From contig JBBDMX010000084.1 in assembly GCA_040878035.1 (NCBI GenBank), positions 1 through 64,000 on the forward strand: a stretch of DNA of 64,000 bases. The letters are read 5' to 3'. Source of the stretch: JBBDMX01 sp040878035. Its GTDB lineage: Bacteria; Planctomycetota; Phycisphaerae; Phycisphaerales; Phycisphaeraceae. Shown piece after piece: positions 49,674 through 58,092 of the stretch. Made by a program: the position numbers and the translations under genes. The notes beneath the pieces are model-generated. The model ran no database searches. It saw nothing but the letters and a program-made list of their open reading frames with translations, and had not been told where the DNA came from. Positions within the stretch are counted from its first letter, which is position 1; the number at the start of each line of letters is the position of its first letter.

Positions 49674-50393
49674 ATGATGAACCGCACACGCGTGGCGACC
49701 ACTATGACTTTCGCTCTGCTGGGCCTGCTCATCGCCGCCAGCCCGGCGACCGCAGGCGTCTGGGGAACCAGCGCCCTGTCCGAACTCACCGGCTCACGCT
49801 CGGTCAGCAGCAATCAACTGGTCAAGCAAGGCGGCGGGTCGAAGTGGAACAACTTCACGATTTCCTGGAATGTCACGCAAAACCTCAATGGCTCTTGGAC
49901 CTATGTTTACACCTACACCGGCGCCCCCCCGGATATCTCTCACACCTGGATGGAAGTGACCGCCGGGGTGGTCCAGAGCGAACTGACGGTCAATAACACC
50001 GTCGTGGGACCCTACACCTACGCGGGCACCAACGGGGGTTCGGATCCTTATTGGCCAACGGTCAACGGCAGCAAGGTCCCCATCTATGCCTTCAAGATGG
50101 ACAACGAAATCGGCATCAACGGCACCTACACCATCACCACAGAGCGCTCCCCGGTTTACGGCAACTTCTTCTCCACCGGCGGCGGCAAGTCGGTCTACAA
50201 CAAGGGCTTCCTCTCCTGGAACGGCTCGGAATTCACCGAAACCAACAAGAACTTTTTCATCGTTCGCCCCGACGGCACCACCCCGCCGCCGCCCGACCAG
50301 CCCTCGGGCATTCCCGAGCCGGTGACCGCCACGCTGAGTCTCCTGGGCTTAGGCGCCCTGGCGACGATGACCCAGCGCCGCCCCGTGCGATAA
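49674..50393 (+). CDS. PEP-CTERM sorted exported protein, copy 2
   Basis: The 239-residue paralogue of the preceding gene shares the mature N terminus (AGVWGTSALSELTGSRSVSS), the block SPVYGNFFSTGGGKSVYNKG, the spacer TTPPPPDQPSG and an identical C-terminal signal IPEPVTATLSLLGLGALAT. The middle has diverged (PPDISHTWMEVTAGVVQSEL), so the duplication is not very recent while the ends stay conserved at DNA level. It has its own upstream region with TATTAT at 49504-49509, a possible -10. Confidence 0.92.
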   Translation: MMNRTRVATTMTFALLGLLIAASPATAGVWGTSALSELTGSRSVSSNQLVKQGGGSKWNNFTISWNVTQNLNGSWTYVYTYTGAPPDISHTWMEVTAGVVQSELTVNNTVVGPYTYAGTNGGSDPYWPTVNGSKVPIYAFKMDNEIGINGTYTITTERSPVYGNFFSTGGGKSVYNKGFLSWNGSEFTETNKNFFIVRPDGTTPPPPDQPSGIPEPVTATLSLLGLGALATMTQRRPVR

Positions 50394-50402
50394 ACCCGAT
50401 CA

Positions 50403-50527
50403 ACCCAAGGCGGCGCGAGTCCAAAGCGACTCGCTTTGCCTTGGCTTGGGGCCAATATCGCGCGCCATAGTTCGCCATGTCAAGCCGGGGCAGAGCGACC
50501 CGCTCTGGGCTCGCGCCGCCCCGGGTT
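50403..50527. terminator. Two hairpins after PEP-CTERM gene 2
   Basis: The first pairs CCAAGGCGGCGCGAGTC with GACTCGCTTTGCCTTGG (50404-50445). The second (GCCGGGGCAGAGCG...CGCCGCCCCGG, 50485-50525) resembles the terminator of copy 1 but lacks the T-run. Together they may stop transcription of both the PEP-CTERM gene and convergent glyQS. Confidence 0.6.
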
Positions 50528-50540
50528 CCCGGCAATACCC

Positions 50541-52307
50541 CTACCCCACCTTCTCCGCCAGGAACGCCCCCACCTTATCCAGCGCGATGCGCTCCCCCTG
50601 CTTGAGCGTGTCGCGGTCGCGCACCGTCACCGTGCCGGCGGTCAGCGTGTCGCCGTCGATGGTGAAGCAGTACGGCGTGCCCGCCTCGTCCATGCGCGCG
50701 TAGCGCTTGCCGATCGAGCTCTTGGGGTCGTACTCGATGTTCCACTTCTGCCGCAGCTCCAAGTAGAGCTTGTGGGCGACTTCGGGCATGCCCTCTTTGT
50801 TGACCAGCGGAAACACGCCGGCCTTGATCGGCGCCATGCGCGGGTCGAACTTCATGAACACGCCGCTGGGCCGGCCGGGGTCGGCCGTGTACGCCTCGCA
50901 CAACAGCGCCAGCGTGCCGCGGTCGGCGCCGGCCGAGGGCTCAATCACGTGCGGGAAATACTTGGAGCGTTCGGCGATCTCTTCTTTGCTTGCCCCCTGG
51001 GCCTGCATCTGGACCTGTAACTCCTGGTCGAAGTACTTGAGCTTGTCGCCCAGGCCACTGTGCCGGGCATGCTGCCGCAGATCAAAATCGGTGCGATGCG
51101 CCACGCCCTCGAGCTCGCCAAAGCCGGGGGCGGTGAAGGGGAAGCGATACTCGATATCACACGTGCCGGCCCCGTCCTTGGCGTAGTGGGCCAGCTCGTC
51201 CTTGTCATGCTCGCGAAGCTGGAGGTTGTCCCCCGCCAGGCCGATGGACTTCCACCAGGCAAAGCGAGCATCGCGCCAGTAGCGGTACCACTCGTTCGCC
51301 GTCTCGGGCCGAATGAAGAACTCGATCTCCATCTGCTCGAACTCGCGGCTGCGGAAAGTAAAGTTACGCGGCGTAACTTCATTGCGGAAGGCTTTGCCAA
51401 CCTGCGCAATTCCAAAGGGAACCTTTACCCGCGACGTATCCACTACGTTCTTAAAATTGCAGAAAATGCCCTGCGCTGTTTCAGGCCGCAGGTATGCCCG
51501 GTTCTCATCATCTCGCACCGCCCCGATGTAACTCTCGAACATCAAGTTGAATTGCCGTGGCTCCGTGAGCGAACCGGCCTTATCGTTGAAAGGGGACGGG
51601 ATGGCGGCAGCATTTTCCGTGGCATACGCGATCGAGATCGGAAGTAAGTAACCAAGCAACTCATTGCCTGCTTTGTCGACCAAATGCATTCGTACCGATT
51701 CAGATATTGGATTCTCACCGGGGTAGCCGTCATAGGCGCTATATGTCGTCGTCCCTAGTTGAACCTTCAAGGCCCCGACCTTCGTGCCTGGATTGAAAAA
51801 ATGATTTGCTTGGCAGACCTCAGAGAACGTGCCAACATAAGTCTTTATGAGTTTCCATTCGTCAGTAAGGAAACCCGAGTTTCCTTTTGCGACAAGGTTC
51901 GCCAGAGCAACCGGTTCAGCCTTTAGTTTCATTGTGATGAACAGGCCATAGAAATGATCGGCCCGAAATCTCTGCTTCGTCTCTTTGTCGTCGATCATCG
52001 GATCATTGAACCCACCCACATGTCCACTCGCCACCCATACCTTAGGGTTCATGATGATCGTGCAATCCACGCCCACCATGTCGATGATGTCGCCGTGCGG
52101 GCCCGCCGGCGGGCACTTGACGATGTCGTGCCACCAGGCGTCCTTGAGGTTGCGTTTGAGCTCGGCGCCCAGCGGGCCGTAGTCCCAGAAGCCGTTGATC
52201 CCGCCGTAGATTTCCGAGCTCTGCCAGATAAAGCCGCGGCGGCGGCACAGGGCGACAATGTCGTCCATCGACTTGCTCTTGGGACTGGCGGCGGGACTCT
52301 CAGACAT
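50541..52307 (-). CDS. glyQS: Glycyl-tRNA synthetase, class II single-chain type
   Basis: The 588-residue enzyme charges tRNA(Gly). Class II features are visible: IWQSSEIYGGINGFWDYGPL, SGHVGGFNDPM, AYLRPETAQGIFCNFKNVVD, and RNFTFRSREFEQMEIEFFI in the catalytic core, followed by an anticodon-binding domain at the C terminus. AAAGGA precedes the start. The segment 51355-52070 (residues about 80-318) has about 50% GC and a different codon usage, while both flanks are near 65-75% GC. The protein reads through intact, so this looks like gene conversion with a lower-GC homologue. Confidence 0.95.
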   Translation of the reverse strand: MSESPAASPKSKSMDDIVALCRRRGFIWQSSEIYGGINGFWDYGPLGAELKRNLKDAWWHDIVKCPPAGPHGDIIDMVGVDCTIIMNPKVWVASGHVGGFNDPMIDDKETKQRFRADHFYGLFITMKLKAEPVALANLVAKGNSGFLTDEWKLIKTYVGTFSEVCQANHFFNPGTKVGALKVQLGTTTYSAYDGYPGENPISESVRMHLVDKAGNELLGYLLPISIAYATENAAAIPSPFNDKAGSLTEPRQFNLMFESYIGAVRDDENRAYLRPETAQGIFCNFKNVVDTSRVKVPFGIAQVGKAFRNEVTPRNFTFRSREFEQMEIEFFIRPETANEWYRYWRDARFAWWKSIGLAGDNLQLREHDKDELAHYAKDGAGTCDIEYRFPFTAPGFGELEGVAHRTDFDLRQHARHSGLGDKLKYFDQELQVQMQAQGASKEEIAERSKYFPHVIEPSAGADRGTLALLCEAYTADPGRPSGVFMKFDPRMAPIKAGVFPLVNKEGMPEVAHKLYLELRQKWNIEYDPKSSIGKRYARMDEAGTPYCFTIDGDTLTAGTVTVRDRDTLKQGERIALDKVGAFLAEKVG

Positions 52308-52364
52308 ACCGGTTCCTTTCCTGCGTGGAAACGCGGCATCTTAGCACGACGACGAAGTCATCGG

Positions 52365-52438
52365 TAGCCCAAGCACCAGCGGTGCGGGCGAATGGGAAGT
52401 CGGCGCAAGTGCGCCCGCACCGTTGGTGCCTGGGCTAA
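52365..52438. repeat. Long hairpin between opu operon and glyQS
   Basis: TAGCCCAAGCACCAGCGGTG plus CGGGCG pairs with CGCCCGCACCGTTGGTGCCT plus GGGCTA over 26 bases with two mismatches and a 22-base loop. It is single-copy in this window. It may terminate the osmoprotectant operon's upstream read-through or be another mobile palindrome. Confidence 0.75.
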
Positions 52439-52447
52439 CAAGGATGA

Positions 52448-54007
52448 TCAATGACCCGCGATCTGTTCCTCGATCCACCGCGCCGCCTGATCCGGCGTGC
52501 GCTTGTCGTCGCCGCGGTCCACCTGGTAGTTAGCGCGGCGCATCGTGTCGTCGTTGATGCTGCCCAGCAGCGGCTTCAAGGCGTCGAGGAAGCCGGGCGC
52601 CGTCGCGGCCTTGGGCGAGACCAGCAGGATCGCGTCGTAGGGCGGGATCGCCTGGTGCGGGTCCTCCAGCACCAGCAGATCCATCGCGGCGATGCGGCCA
52701 TCGCTGGAAAACGCGCTGATCACGTCCACCTCGCCGCGGTGCACCGCCTGGTACATCAGCGTCGATTGGAACTTGCGCTGCTGCGTGAACTGAAGGTGAT
52801 ACGCATTGCGGATGGCCTTCCACTCGGGGCGGTCGAAGAACTCGTAGTCGCCGCCGATGGAAAGCTCCGAGGCGTGCGCCGCCAGGTCGGCGATGGTCCT
52901 GATGCCCAGTTCCTGGGCCTGTGAGCGTTTCATCGCCAGGCAGTAGGCATTCTCGAAGCCCAGCTTGCCCAGGCACTCGATGCCATGCTCGGCCTTGAGC
53001 CAGCGCGTCACCTCCGCCAGCACGGTATCGGCGTCGGCGACGTCCGTACGGCCCATTTGCACAGCCCAGATCGTGCCCGAGTAATCCACGTAGCAGTCGA
53101 TCTGGTTGTAACGCAGCTTGGTGAAGGCGATGGTCGAGCCCAACCCCTCCTGCTTGGCGGCGGAGAAGCCGGCCTCGTTGAGCCGATCACGAATCAAGGA
53201 CGCAAGAATGAACTGCTCGTCGAAGGTCTTGGCGCCGACCAGGTGATCGGGCTTAGGGATCACCAGCGGCGCCAGACCCCCGCCGACGACCAGCATCAGG
53301 CCCAGGCCCGCCACGATGCCGCGCGCGACCGAGCGCTTCTCCGCGGCGCTTTGCAGCGCGGCGATCAGCGCATCGAGCACGATCGCCAGCACCGCCGCGG
53401 CCACGCAACCCAGCAGCACCGCGCCCCAGTTCTGCAACTGAAGGCCGGTGAAAATGAAGTCGCCCAGGCTGGTCTGCCCCACCGGCGTCGAAAGCGTGGC
53501 GATGCCCACCACCCAAACGGTGGCGGTGCGAATGCCGGCGATGATCACCGGCGCCGCCAGTGGCAACTGCACCCGCCGCAGGATCTGCCCCGGCGTCATG
53601 CCCATGCCCCGCGCCGCTTCGATCAGCGCCGGGTCCACGCCCAGGATGCCCGTCACCGTGTTACGCATCACCGGCAGAATGCTGTAGAGCGTCAGCGCCA
53701 CAATGGCAGTGATGAAAGAGATGCCCTGGATGCGGCCGATGGCGCCGCTTTGGGCGATGAGCGTCGAGAGACCCAGGAGCAGTGCATAGACCAGCGCCAG
53801 CAAGGCGATGCTGGGCACCGTCTGCATGATGCTGGCCGAGGTCAGCAACGGCCAGCGCAGCGAGACGCGGCGCGTCGCAAGAATCGCCAGCAGCAGACTG
53901 ATCACGATCCCCAACACCAGCGACACCACCGAGATGAGCATGTGCTGCGACAGGTTGTACGGCAATTGGTGCAGGCTGCCGACGAATTGCTGATAGATCG
54001 CATTCAT
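52448..54007 (-). CDS. Osmoprotectant ABC importer, fused permease and substrate-binding domain
   Basis: The 519-residue protein joins an OpuBB-type permease (about residues 1-215, with IMQTVPSIALLALVYALLLG and the EAA-like loop LIEAARGMGMTPGQILRRVQ) to an OpuBC-type binding domain (about 235-519, starting VGAKTFDEQFILASLIRDRL and including NQIDCYVDYSGTIWAVQMG). Such systems import glycine betaine, choline or related solutes under osmotic stress. The ATG overlaps the ATPase stop by four bases. The binding domain should lie outside the membrane after the last helix. Confidence 0.92.
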   Translation of the reverse strand: MNAIYQQFVGSLHQLPYNLSQHMLISVVSLVLGIVISLLLAILATRRVSLRWPLLTSASIMQTVPSIALLALVYALLLGLSTLIAQSGAIGRIQGISFITAIVALTLYSILPVMRNTVTGILGVDPALIEAARGMGMTPGQILRRVQLPLAAPVIIAGIRTATVWVVGIATLSTPVGQTSLGDFIFTGLQLQNWGAVLLGCVAAAVLAIVLDALIAALQSAAEKRSVARGIVAGLGLMLVVGGGLAPLVIPKPDHLVGAKTFDEQFILASLIRDRLNEAGFSAAKQEGLGSTIAFTKLRYNQIDCYVDYSGTIWAVQMGRTDVADADTVLAEVTRWLKAEHGIECLGKLGFENAYCLAMKRSQAQELGIRTIADLAAHASELSIGGDYEFFDRPEWKAIRNAYHLQFTQQRKFQSTLMYQAVHRGEVDVISAFSSDGRIAAMDLLVLEDPHQAIPPYDAILLVSPKAATAPGFLDALKPLLGSINDDTMRRANYQVDRGDDKRTPDQAARWIEEQIAGH

Positions 54008-54780
54008 GAGGTGGCGCCCTCCTCCATCAGCGCCTCGAGGCGCTGCGCCTGTTTGCGCGGCGTGCTCATCAGGGCGTCAACAAACGCATTAGCCGGGGCC
54101 GTGAGCAACTCGTGCGGCGTGCCCAGTTGCACGATGCTGCCGCGCTCCATCACCGCGATGCGGTCGGCCATCAAAAGCGCCTCGGTCATGTCGTGCGTGA
54201 CCATGATGGAGGTGAGGCCCAGTTTCTGATGGATCTTGCGATACTCATCCTGGAGCACATCGCGGGTGAGTGGGTCCAGGGCGCCGAAGGGTTCATCCAT
54301 GAGCATGATGCGTGGCCGGACCGCCAGGGCCCGCGCCAGGCCGACGCGCTGCCGCTGCCCGCCGGACAAGCCGCGTGGCCGGCGCCGGCGATACTCCGCC
54401 GGCGGCATGTTCACCATCTCCAGCAGTTCATCGACGCGGCGGTCGACGTCGGCCTTCTTCCACCGCGCCAGGCCCGGGCCGATCGCCACGTTCTGCCCCA
54501 CCGTCATGTGGGGAAAGAGCCCGATGTTCTGGAAGACGTAGCCGATGGACCGGCGAAGCGGCACCGGGTCGCCCTCGAGCACCGGCTGGCCGTCCACCGC
54601 GATCGTGCCGGCGCTTGGCTCGATGAGGCGGTTGATCATCTTGAGCGTGGTGGTCTTGCCGCAACCGGACTCGCCCAGCAGCACGACAAGCTGCCCCTGC
54701 TCGACTTCGAGGGACAGGTCGCGCACCGCCCAGGTCTTGCCCTGGTCATAACTCTTGCCGACTTGGGAGAGGCGAATCAT
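54004..54780 (-). CDS. Osmoprotectant ABC importer ATP-binding protein
   Basis: The 258-residue ATPase has Walker A GESGCGKTT, signature LSGGQRQRVGLARAL, Walker B RIMLMDEPFGALDPL and the switch histidine in MVTHDMTEALLMAD. The length and the EYRKIHQKLGLTSIMVTHDM segment fit OpuBA/OsmV-type ATPases that lack the CBS domains of ProV. It is translationally coupled to the fused permease/binding protein. Confidence 0.93.
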   Translation of the reverse strand: MIRLSQVGKSYDQGKTWAVRDLSLEVEQGQLVVLLGESGCGKTTTLKMINRLIEPSAGTIAVDGQPVLEGDPVPLRRSIGYVFQNIGLFPHMTVGQNVAIGPGLARWKKADVDRRVDELLEMVNMPPAEYRRRRPRGLSGGQRQRVGLARALAVRPRIMLMDEPFGALDPLTRDVLQDEYRKIHQKLGLTSIMVTHDMTEALLMADRIAVMERGSIVQLGTPHELLTAPANAFVDALMSTPRKQAQRLEALMEEGATS

Positions 54781-54942
54781 GTGGCGCGGTGCTCCGTATG
54801 GTGCCGGCGAACGATGACAACGAAATACCGGCAGGCTTTCTTCGAGCCGCGACGTGGCGCAAACTCATGACGGACTAATGATCCCCAGTGTGCAGATGAT
54901 GCCGGGCGTGTCAACTTTCAAGTCAGCAAGAGGAGTTGTAAC
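54781..54942. other. Intergenic upstream of the osmoprotectant operon
   Basis: No gene is visible. It should contain the minus-strand promoter of the importer; no clear -35/-10 pair could be chosen. Confidence 0.3.
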
Positions 54943-55080
54943 ACGGATGAACACGGACAAAGAAGAGGAAACAGGGATGGACATGATCTCGGTCTTGCTT
55001 TTCTTTGCAAATCCTGTCCATCATGTCCATCACTGTTCCTTCCCTCCGCTTCTTATCCGTGTTCATCCCTGTTACCTCTT
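54943..55080. repeat. Period-10 type composite palindrome (ACACGGATGA / CATCCGTGTT)
   Basis: ACACGGATGAACACGGAC and ACAGGGATGGACATGATC on the left are mirrored by CCATCATGTCCATCACTG and ATCCGTGTTCATCCCTG on the right. The element matches that at 9297-9480 and ends next to the fur stop codon. Confidence 0.85.
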
Positions 55081-55467
55081 CTATGCTTTGCCTACGCATT
55101 GGTCGCATTGGCCAAAGAGCCACAGTTCGTGCGAGTCGATCTTGAAGCCGCGCAGCGCCGGCGAATGCACCGTGCTGATACCGCAGCCGGGCACATCGAA
55201 CACGCGGTCACAGGTGCGGCAGCGAAAGTGATGGTGATGCGACAGGCCCGCCAGCTCATAGCGCGTCGGCTCGCCGGGCACCTCCACCGGTTCGAGCCGC
55301 GCTTCATCGACCATCGCCTTGATGGCGCGATAGACGGTGGCGATGCCCAGCGAAGGCGCGTGCACCTGCGCCGCCTCCAGCGCCTCCTGCGGCGACAGCG
55401 GCCGGCCGGCGTCCTCAAACCCGCGGCGAATCGCCTGTCTCTGCTGAGTGTCGCGTATGGTGGCCAT
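55081..55467 (-). CDS. Fur family metalloregulator
   Basis: The 128-residue protein has a winged helix (SLGIATVYRAIKAMVDEARL) and a metal-binding C-terminal domain with SHHHHFRCRTCDRVFDVPGC. A second cysteine pair CDQC near the end completes the structural zinc site. Fur, Zur, Mur and PerR cannot be told apart from sequence alone. It lies 24 bases downstream of priA on the same strand. No Fur box could be identified in the window. The stop codon adjoins the repeat at 54943-55080. Confidence 0.9.
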   Translation of the reverse strand: MATIRDTQQRQAIRRGFEDAGRPLSPQEALEAAQVHAPSLGIATVYRAIKAMVDEARLEPVEVPGEPTRYELAGLSHHHHFRCRTCDRVFDVPGCGISTVHSPALRGFKIDSHELWLFGQCDQCVGKA

Positions 55468-55491
55468 GATCGGTCTATTTTAGCGCATCGC

Positions 55492-57996
55492 TCACAACAG
55501 CGACACCGGGTCCACGTCCACCGCCGTGTGCGCATCAGACCGCACCAGTCCGGCGTTGCGCAGCGAGGTGAGCAGTTGCTGGATCAGGCCGGCACGCGGC
55601 GCGATCAGCTCGATCTGAAGGCGATGGAAGCCGGCGATGCGGCTGATGGGGCAGGGCATCGGGCCGCGCAGGCGCACTGCGTTGTCCAGTCGCGCGTTGT
55701 GTTGGGCGAGGTGGTCCGCCAGTTTGCGGGCCTCTTCCATGGCCTTCAAGTGGTCCTCGTTGCGGATGACCAGCCGCGCCATGCGGGTGATCGGCGGCAG
55801 GCCGACGTCGCGGCGCAGAGCGATCTCGCGCTGGGCAAAGCCCAGGTAATCGTGCTTGCTCGCCAGCACGATGGCAGGATCGGTCGGGGCGAAGCTCTGC
55901 ACGATGACCAGGCCTAGCGCGCTGCCGGTCTCGCCGCCGCGGCCGGCGCGCCCGGCGACCTGGGCGATGAGCTGGAACGTCCGCTCGCTGGCGCGGAAGT
56001 CGGGCATGTTCAGGCTCGTATCGCCGCTGATCACGCCCACCAGCGCCACGTTGGGAAAGTCCAGGCCCTTGGCGATCATCTGCGTGCCGATGAGCACGTC
56101 GATCTCGCCGGCGCGGAAGTGGTCCAGCACGGTGTGGTAATCGCGTGCCGAGCGCATGGTGTCGGAGTCCATGCGTGCCAGTCGCGCCTGGGGAATTTTG
56201 CGGGCGATCTCTTCTTCGACACGTTGGGTGCCCAGGCCGAACACGGTGACGCGCCGTCCGCAGGTCGGGCACTGCACGGGCAGCATCTGTTCCGAGAGGC
56301 AGTGATGGCATCGCACCATGCCGCCGGCGGGCAGCGACTGGTCCTTGTGATACACCATCGTCGCGTCGCAGTGGTCGCACTCCATCATCCAGCCGCAGCG
56401 GTGATCGGGACAGGCGATGTAGTTGGCGTAGCCGCGGCGGTTAAGCAGCAGGATGGCCTGGCGGCCGTTCTCGATGGCGCGGCGGAGTTCGGTTTCGAGC
56501 TTGAGCGACAGGAGGTGCACGCCCGCCGAGCCGGTCATCTGGTAGCGCTTGCGCCGCTCGTCGCGCAGGTCCACCAGTTGCACGGTGGGAAGCGTGAGGC
56601 CCGGGGCGCGGTCGGGCAGGTGGTGGTAGTAAAATTTCGGATTTCGGATTTCGGATTTCGGATTTGCGGCCGCTTCCGGTTTAGCATCCGGTACGGCGTT
56701 GTAGTAGCTCTCCAATGAAGGCGTGGCGGACCCCAGCAGCACCGGGATGTTGAGCAGTTGCGCCCGCTTGATCGCCACGTCGCGCGCGTGGTAGCGCGGC
56801 AACTGGTCCTGCTTGTAGCTCGACTCGTGCTCCTCATCGACGATGATGACGCCGGCGTGAATGTCGGGCACGGGGGCGAAGATGGCCGAGCGGGCGCCGA
56901 CGATGATGCGCGCCTGGCCGTGACGGATGCGCCGCCACTGGTCGTGGCGCTGCGAGGCCGTCAGGCCCGAGTGCAGCACCGCCACGCCCGCCGAGGAAAA
57001 GCGCAGCATGAAGCGGGCGACGGTCTGCGGCGTGAGGGAGATTTCGGGAACGAGGATGATGGCGGCGGGGGAGAATTTCGGATTTCGGATTTCGGATTTC
57101 GGATTTCTGATGTGTTCAGCCGCTTGCGGCTTAGCATCCCCATTTCCATTTAACAGGTGCTCGATCACGCGCAAGTACACCTCGGTCTTGCCGCTGCCGG
57201 TTACGCCGTGGATCAGGTGGACCGAGAAGCCGCCGCCGACCGATTGGGCGATACGCTCGACCGCCTGCTTCTGCCCGGCGTTGAGCGTGACGGGTGGCGG
57301 CGCTGGCACCTGCTTCGCCTGTTCCTCTAGTAGCGACGCGGCGCGAATCGCCGACTCGTGCCGGGTTACCAGCACGCCCTTTTCGATCAGTTGTTTCACC
57401 GGGGAAATGGTGCGCGCCCCGGCTTCGTCCGCCAAGTCACGCATGGGGGTCCAGGGCTGACCTTGCGCCGCCAACGCCTGCGCGGTGGCGATGACGGTGC
57501 GCTGGAGCGGAGACAATTTCGGATGTCGGATTGCGGATTTCGGATTTGACTCATCCTTGGCACTTCGTACTTCGCACTTCGCACTTTTCTCCTCTGCCAG
57601 GCCCACCAGGGTCTGCATGATCTCGCCCGTGCCGTGCTTGACCGCCGCGGGGAGCATGCTGGCGAAGACCATGCCGATGGGCGAGCAGTAGTAGCCCGCC
57701 ATCCAGCGGGCCAGTTCGATCAGGTCGGGCGTGAGCGACACCGCTTGCGCATCGCGGCTCAGGATCGCCTTGATGCGTGTCTGCTGCGTCGAGTCGCGCA
57801 GGCGCACCACGTACCCCGTTACCGGCTTGTTGCCCCGGCCCAACGGCACCAGCACGCGGTCGCCGACGGCCAGGTCCGCCAACTGCCGCGGCACGGCATA
57901 AGTCAGCCCCGCCGCCGAATCGATCGACTGCTCCAGCGCCACGTCGGCATAGCCGGCGATCGCGCCTGGGTCGGTCATCTCGAACAGCTCCGCCAT
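55492..57996 (-). CDS. priA: Primosomal protein N' (PriA helicase) with three repeat insertions
   Basis: PriA restarts stalled replication forks. Walker A HGVTGSGKTEVYLRVIEHLL, DEEH box VIIVDEEHESSYKQD, GSATPSLESY, the zinc-binding cysteines (CPDHRCGWMMECDHC, CHHC, CPTCG) and FLVGTQMIAKG-like LIGTQMIAKGLDFPN are present. Three stretches are encoded by palindromic repeats: about residues 134-160 (SAKCEVRSAK...NPKSAIRHPK), 283-308 (DAKPQAAEHIRNPKSEIRNP) and 435-454 (DAKPEAAANPKSEIRNPK). All keep the frame and avoid the motifs. An in-frame ATG at 58029 is an alternative start. Confidence 0.93.
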   Translation of the reverse strand: MAELFEMTDPGAIAGYADVALEQSIDSAAGLTYAVPRQLADLAVGDRVLVPLGRGNKPVTGYVVRLRDSTQQTRIKAILSRDAQAVSLTPDLIELARWMAGYYCSPIGMVFASMLPAAVKHGTGEIMQTLVGLAEEKSAKCEVRSAKDESNPKSAIRHPKLSPLQRTVIATAQALAAQGQPWTPMRDLADEAGARTISPVKQLIEKGVLVTRHESAIRAASLLEEQAKQVPAPPPVTLNAGQKQAVERIAQSVGGGFSVHLIHGVTGSGKTEVYLRVIEHLLNGNGDAKPQAAEHIRNPKSEIRNPKFSPAAIILVPEISLTPQTVARFMLRFSSAGVAVLHSGLTASQRHDQWRRIRHGQARIIVGARSAIFAPVPDIHAGVIIVDEEHESSYKQDQLPRYHARDVAIKRAQLLNIPVLLGSATPSLESYYNAVPDAKPEAAANPKSEIRNPKFYYHHLPDRAPGLTLPTVQLVDLRDERRKRYQMTGSAGVHLLSLKLETELRRAIENGRQAILLLNRRGYANYIACPDHRCGWMMECDHCDATMVYHKDQSLPAGGMVRCHHCLSEQMLPVQCPTCGRRVTVFGLGTQRVEEEIARKIPQARLARMDSDTMRSARDYHTVLDHFRAGEIDVLIGTQMIAKGLDFPNVALVGVISGDTSLNMPDFRASERTFQLIAQVAGRAGRGGETGSALGLVIVQSFAPTDPAIVLASKHDYLGFAQREIALRRDVGLPPITRMARLVIRNEDHLKAMEEARKLADHLAQHNARLDNAVRLRGPMPCPISRIAGFHRLQIELIAPRAGLIQQLLTSLRNAGLVRSDAHTAVDVDPVSLL
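56634..56690. repeat. Heptamer-arm element in priA, insertion 3
   Basis: Four TTTCGGA units followed by GCGGCCGCTTCCGGTTTAGC. Only one arm and the core are present. The peptide on the coding strand is DAKPEAAANPKSEIRNPK. It sits after the GSATPSLESYY segment of the helicase. Confidence 0.9.
57072..57146. repeat. Heptamer-arm element in priA, insertion 2
   Basis: Four TTTCGGA units, a TTTCTGA variant, then the core CAGCCGCTTGCGGCTTAGCA. It encodes DAKPQAAEHIRNPKSEIRNP and lies directly after the Walker A helix. It has one arm only, like insertion 3. Confidence 0.9.
57515..57596. repeat. Hybrid heptamer element in priA, insertion 1
   Basis: Diverged TTTCGGA units (TTTCGGATGTCGGATTGCGG) are followed by TACTTCG/CACTTCG units of the second heptamer family. 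The two families therefore co-occur in one insertion. It encodes SAKCEVRSAKDESNPKSAIR between the N-terminal 3'-DNA-binding part and the helicase core. Confidence 0.88.
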
Positions 57997-58092
57997 GGCC
58001 GCATGATACGACGGATGGAAATTCGTCATTCGCCACTGAGGCATCGCGCTTAGAATGCAGGCGTACTTCCCGGTCAAACATGGGGACGCGGC
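57997..58092. promoter_or_regulatory. Divergent region between priA and the carbohydrate cluster
   Basis: A TTAGAAT sequence at about 58049-58055, 38 bases before the next start codon, may be a -10 element for the plus strand. No good -35 match is present at 16-18 bases spacing. Confidence 0.35.

Noticed and set aside
55081..58092. Frameshifted or decayed priA
   Set aside because: Despite three repeat insertions the frame is continuous and all helicase and zinc-binding motifs are present, so I call it an intact gene.
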